A model generated the notes under the pieces. That model had not been told where the DNA came from and did no database searches. It was given only the letters and a program-made list of their open reading frames with translations. 5,472 bases of DNA from NCBI GenBank assembly GCA_016183145.1, contig JACPFE010000109.1:1-5472 (forward strand), given 5' to 3'. Origin of the DNA: Deltaproteobacteria bacterium. GTDB lineage: Bacteria; Desulfobacterota; Binatia; UBA9968. Within the stretch, counting starts at the first letter, position 1, and every line of letters starts with the position of its first letter. Below, piece by piece: positions 5,211 through 5,472 of this stretch. Position numbers and translations under genes: made by a program.

Positions 5211-5472
5211 AAGCTTTTTGACTGCCTTAAAGTCTTCAATCAACGGTAGCGGAATTCCCTTTGCCGCGCCGAAAAATTACTGGAGCGCGAATCTTTCCTT
5301 GAATTCATCCCTTTGTGGCAGTAAAATATCTCAATGTTTCGAGACTTTTGGGATGACTCAAGTATCTGCCATCCGTCGTCGGCTGGACGAAGTCGGGCGC
5401 CGGCCAAGAGTATTTTCGCGTAATGCGCGGCCTTTCAGCCATGGTCTATTGGATGGGCACCCACTAAACTAT
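5211..5472. other. Unassigned 262-bp end region
   Basis: No gene is assigned with confidence. Two short frames overlap near the end. A plus-strand frame after the TGA at 5354-5356 runs 5357-5464 to TAA 5465-5467 and includes the protein-like GQEYFRVMRGLSAMVYWMGTH. It has no start codon at its beginning and could be the tail of a broken gene. A minus-strand frame from the ATG at 5442 runs 45 codons, starting MAERPRITRKY. Their third codon positions coincide, so GC bias cannot choose between them. A plus-strand frame from the ATG at 5353 is open to the edge but lacks a ribosome binding site. Just after the MFS stop is only a weak GACT/AGTC stem (5220-5234), which is too short to call a terminator. 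Confidence 0.35.

Noticed and set aside
5211..5245. Intrinsic terminator after the MFS gene
   Set aside because: The only stem (GACT/AGTC) is 4 bp, AT-rich in its loop, and is not followed by a T-run.
5334..5423. 29-codon plus-strand ORF starting MFRDFW
   Set aside because: There is no ribosome binding site, it is short, and its composition resembles random sequence.

Overview
The window is a moderately GC-rich stretch of bacterial chromosome with five protein genes. One is cut by the left edge on the minus strand. The other four run left to right on the plus strand. Two intergenic gaps are filled by arrays of a 7-bp repeat (GTTCAA / TTGAAC), a style I associate with uncultured soil and sediment lineages such as Deltaproteobacteria-like groups, Methylomirabilota/Rokubacteria and Tectomicrobia. 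The taxon cannot be fixed from this sequence. No rRNA, tRNA, CRISPR, integrase or transposase gene was seen.

Layout. Positions 1-452 (minus) hold the first 150 codons of a HAD-fold phosphatase that resembles 5'(3')-deoxyribonucleotidases. A 115-bp divergent gap follows. Positions 568-1806 encode an M20-family metallohydrolase with an atypical metal centre and a dimerisation domain that appears to lack its usual His segment. Positions 1818-1920 hold the first heptamer inverted-repeat array. Positions 1946-2827 encode a signal-less periplasmic-binding-fold protein of the NMT1 / 4,5-dihydroxyphthalate-decarboxylase type. Positions 2836-2962 hold the second array, which is interrupted by a different short repeat. 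Positions 2976-3950 encode an exported HEXXH metallopeptidase-like protein. Positions 3975-5210 encode a 12-helix MFS transporter. The last 262 bases have no gene I can assign with confidence.

How the genes may work together. The M20 hydrolase and the binding-fold protein are codirectional and look like a small catabolic or scavenging unit: amide or peptide hydrolysis plus binding or decarboxylation of a small acid. The exported peptidase and the MFS carrier are only 24 bp apart and probably share a transcript. That transcript may begin at a near-consensus promoter whose -35 hexamer is itself a repeat unit and whose start point coincides with the AUG, giving a leaderless mRNA. A shared pathway for all four genes is inference. 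No substrate can be named.

The most noteworthy items are the two matched heptamer inverted repeats placed just after stop codons, the repeat-derived leaderless promoter, and the altered active site of the M20 protein. I see no clear evidence of a wholly new multi-gene system.
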